Below, in pieces: positions 62,674 to 64,000 of a stretch of DNA of 64,000 nt. Position 1 is the first letter of the stretch, and every line of letters starts with the position of its first letter. The DNA comes from Chitinophagales bacterium (GTDB taxonomy: Bacteria > Bacteroidota > Bacteroidia > Chitinophagales > JADIYW01): contig JAMLHJ010000004.1 of the NCBI GenBank assembly GCA_023957245.1, positions 168,981 to 232,980 of the forward strand. Direction: 5' to 3'. Below the pieces are notes generated by a model. That model saw nothing but the letters and a program-made list of their open reading frames with translations. It searched no databases and was not told where the DNA came from. The position numbers were made by a program, and so were the translations under genes.

Positions 62674-63588
62674 ATGAGGGCATTAGTGATTTCTGGAGGA
62701 GGAAGTAAAGGAGCTTTTGCAGGAGGTGTAGCTCAATATCTGATTGATGAGATGAAATATCAATATGATATCTTTATTGGCACTTCTACAGGTAGCCTTT
62801 TGATATCTCATTTAGCTTTGAATAAAGTTGAAGAAATAAAACAAGTATTTACTTCAGTTAATCAAAGTAGTATTTTTAGCAGTTGTCCTTTTGTTATTAA
62901 AACGGATAGACATGGCAATAAGGTGATTGAAATAAATCATATCAATGTTGTAAAGAGTTTTCTGAAAGGAAAGAAAACATTTGGTGAGAGCTATAATCTC
63001 AAGCAATTAATAATGAAATCATTAACTGTTTCAGATTTTGAAGACTTAAAAAAATCCCATAAAGATGTTGTTGTGACTGTCTCAAATCTATCTCTAAATA
63101 GGGTAGAGTATAAGTCGATAAAGGATTTTGATTATTATGAATTTTGTGAATGGGTATGGATATCTGCCAATTTTGCCCCATTCATGAGTTTAGTTGAAAA
63201 GAATGGATGTGAATATGCTGATGGTGGTTTTGGAAGTATGGTGCCTATTGAAGAAGCTATAAGTCGGGGTGCAACAGAGATAGATGTGATTGTTTTGCAA
63301 ACCGAAGTTTCTATCGGCAATCATCAGCGTTCTAAAAATGCTTTTTCTTTGATGACAAATATTTTCACTTTTATGTCAAATAGAATTGAAAAGCAAAATA
63401 TTCATATCGGAAAGCTGGTAACAATTTATAACCATGCCACCCTGAATTTTTATTATACACCTACCATATTGACCAATAATGCTTTAGTTTTTGATGCCAA
63501 ATTAATGACTCAATGGTGGCAAAATGGTTATGAATATGCGAGAAGGAAAAATAAGGGCTGTAATTTTGCAGTATATAACGAGATATAA
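62674..63588 (+). CDS. Patatin-like phospholipase
   Basis: A 304-residue patatin-fold acyl hydrolase. The oxyanion loop is VISGGGSKGAFAGG (about 5-18), the nucleophile elbow FIGTSTGSLL (about 35-44, G-x-S-x-G), and the catalytic Asp is in YADGGFGSMVPIEEAISRGA (about 185-204). No signal peptide. Such enzymes deacylate phospholipids or other lipids. It is convergent with a cupin gene (9-bp gap). Confidence 0.9.
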   Translation: MRALVISGGGSKGAFAGGVAQYLIDEMKYQYDIFIGTSTGSLLISHLALNKVEEIKQVFTSVNQSSIFSSCPFVIKTDRHGNKVIEINHINVVKSFLKGKKTFGESYNLKQLIMKSLTVSDFEDLKKSHKDVVVTVSNLSLNRVEYKSIKDFDYYEFCEWVWISANFAPFMSLVEKNGCEYADGGFGSMVPIEEAISRGATEIDVIVLQTEVSIGNHQRSKNAFSLMTNIFTFMSNRIEKQNIHIGKLVTIYNHATLNFYYTPTILTNNALVFDAKLMTQWWQNGYEYARRKNKGCNFAVYNEI

Positions 63589-63597
63589 TTCTGTAGG

Positions 63598-63987
63598 CTA
63601 AATTGCTAATGTTAAAAGAAAAAAGCTTTCTTTATTTGCTTTTACACTATGAGGTACTTTGTGTTGAAGAGCGACTAGTTGATTGGGCTGTAGCGTAATA
63701 CTTTCATTTTCAGCAGTGAAAATTATCTCGCCTTCAATAAGTTGAACACTGATAATAGCATTGGCTGTGTGTGTTTTTAATTCTGCATTTTCATGCAAAC
63801 CAATCAGTACTATTCTCATCTTGTCAGACTTGAAGAGTGTGATAGAATTGTGGTCGCTATCTTTCCATGCATTTTCTTGTTTTATCTGATTAATAGTCTT
63901 GTTGATATCCATTTCAACTACTGTATCATTCAGAACTCTTTCTCCCTGAGGTCTTAAAGGAGTCGCTTGATTTCCTTTATTTTTCAT
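63598..63987 (-). CDS. Cupin-domain protein
   Basis: A 129-residue small cupin: motif 1 region LIGLHENAELKTHTANAIISVQLIEGEI (about 57-84) and motif 2 LQPNQLVALQHKVPHSVKANKES (about 97-119). Motif 1 has His at HENAELKTH and Glu-rich positions; motif 2 keeps HKVPHSV. The metal-binding set is probably not complete. Function unknown, commonly a sensor of small molecules or a dioxygenase relative. It ends 13 bp before the window edge on the upstream side, so its promoter is not visible. Confidence 0.8.
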   Translation of the reverse strand: MKNKGNQATPLRPQGERVLNDTVVEMDINKTINQIKQENAWKDSDHNSITLFKSDKMRIVLIGLHENAELKTHTANAIISVQLIEGEIIFTAENESITLQPNQLVALQHKVPHSVKANKESFFLLTLAI

Positions 63988-64000
63988 ACTTTATCTTTTA

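Overview
The window is AT-rich chromosomal DNA (about one third G+C by eye) from a member of the Bacteroidota. Three lines of evidence support this. Several secreted proteins end in a type IX secretion (T9SS) sorting domain with the N-P motif near its start or a G-x-Y step near its end. The promoters of both tRNA units fit TTTG-N19-21-TAnnTTTG, the Bacteroidota housekeeping consensus. Ribosome-binding sites are mostly weak. A member of the Chitinophagales or Saprospirales would fit, but genus cannot be read from the sequence. There are no rRNAs, complete insertion sequences, prophage or CRISPR arrays. It is mostly a core-genome segment with a few accessory islands.

Layout. 0-11 kb: a metallophosphoesterase/DUF445/pyrE unit whose start codon overlaps that of a divergent Nudix gene; tRNA-Met; the clpS-aat N-degron pair; an LptF/G permease, a glycosyltransferase and ribBA; an FkbM methyltransferase; an unknown gene; a cation exchanger. 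11-18.5 kb: a glycine-rich T9SS-secreted protein, a first AAA_14/DUF4143 ATPase between two REP copies, and a GMC oxidoreductase/aldehyde dehydrogenase pair. 18.8-24 kb: a four-gene unit of periplasmic ankyrin protein, DUF2271 protein, PepSY/flavodoxin/FNR membrane reductase and ApbE flavin transferase, which looks like an extracytoplasmic flavin electron-transfer module. 24-37 kb: tRNA Lys-Leu-Lys, lipoproteins, ftsH-rsfS, birA, aspA, pyrD, rarA-kdsA, an M61 protease and ssb.

37-46 kb: hydrolases, a neutral-sphingomyelinase-like phosphodiesterase, purK, a PhoD-like phosphatase and an M48 protease, then a second DUF4143 ATPase set between two 146-bp direct repeats that duplicate the 5' end of the M48 gene. 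46-64 kb: an M43 protease, a TPR histidine kinase/LuxR regulator pair, a periplasmic-binding lipoprotein, guaA, a thioesterase, aceK (isocitrate dehydrogenase kinase/phosphatase), a toxin-antitoxin pair whose toxin has a premature stop, a repeat-rich 600-bp gap, an acyl-CoA dehydrogenase fused to an SCP2-like domain, mscS, aconitase, a patatin and a cupin.

The most unusual features are the two DUF4143 ATPase genes, each between repeats and each with dyad-symmetric repeats just upstream of the start; the ankyrin/DUF2271/PepSY-reductase/ApbE module with an altered flavinylation-like motif; and a set of genes (including pyrE, pyrD, purK and guaA) whose TAnnTTTG element ends only 4-8 nt before the ATG, implying leaderless or nearly leaderless mRNAs.
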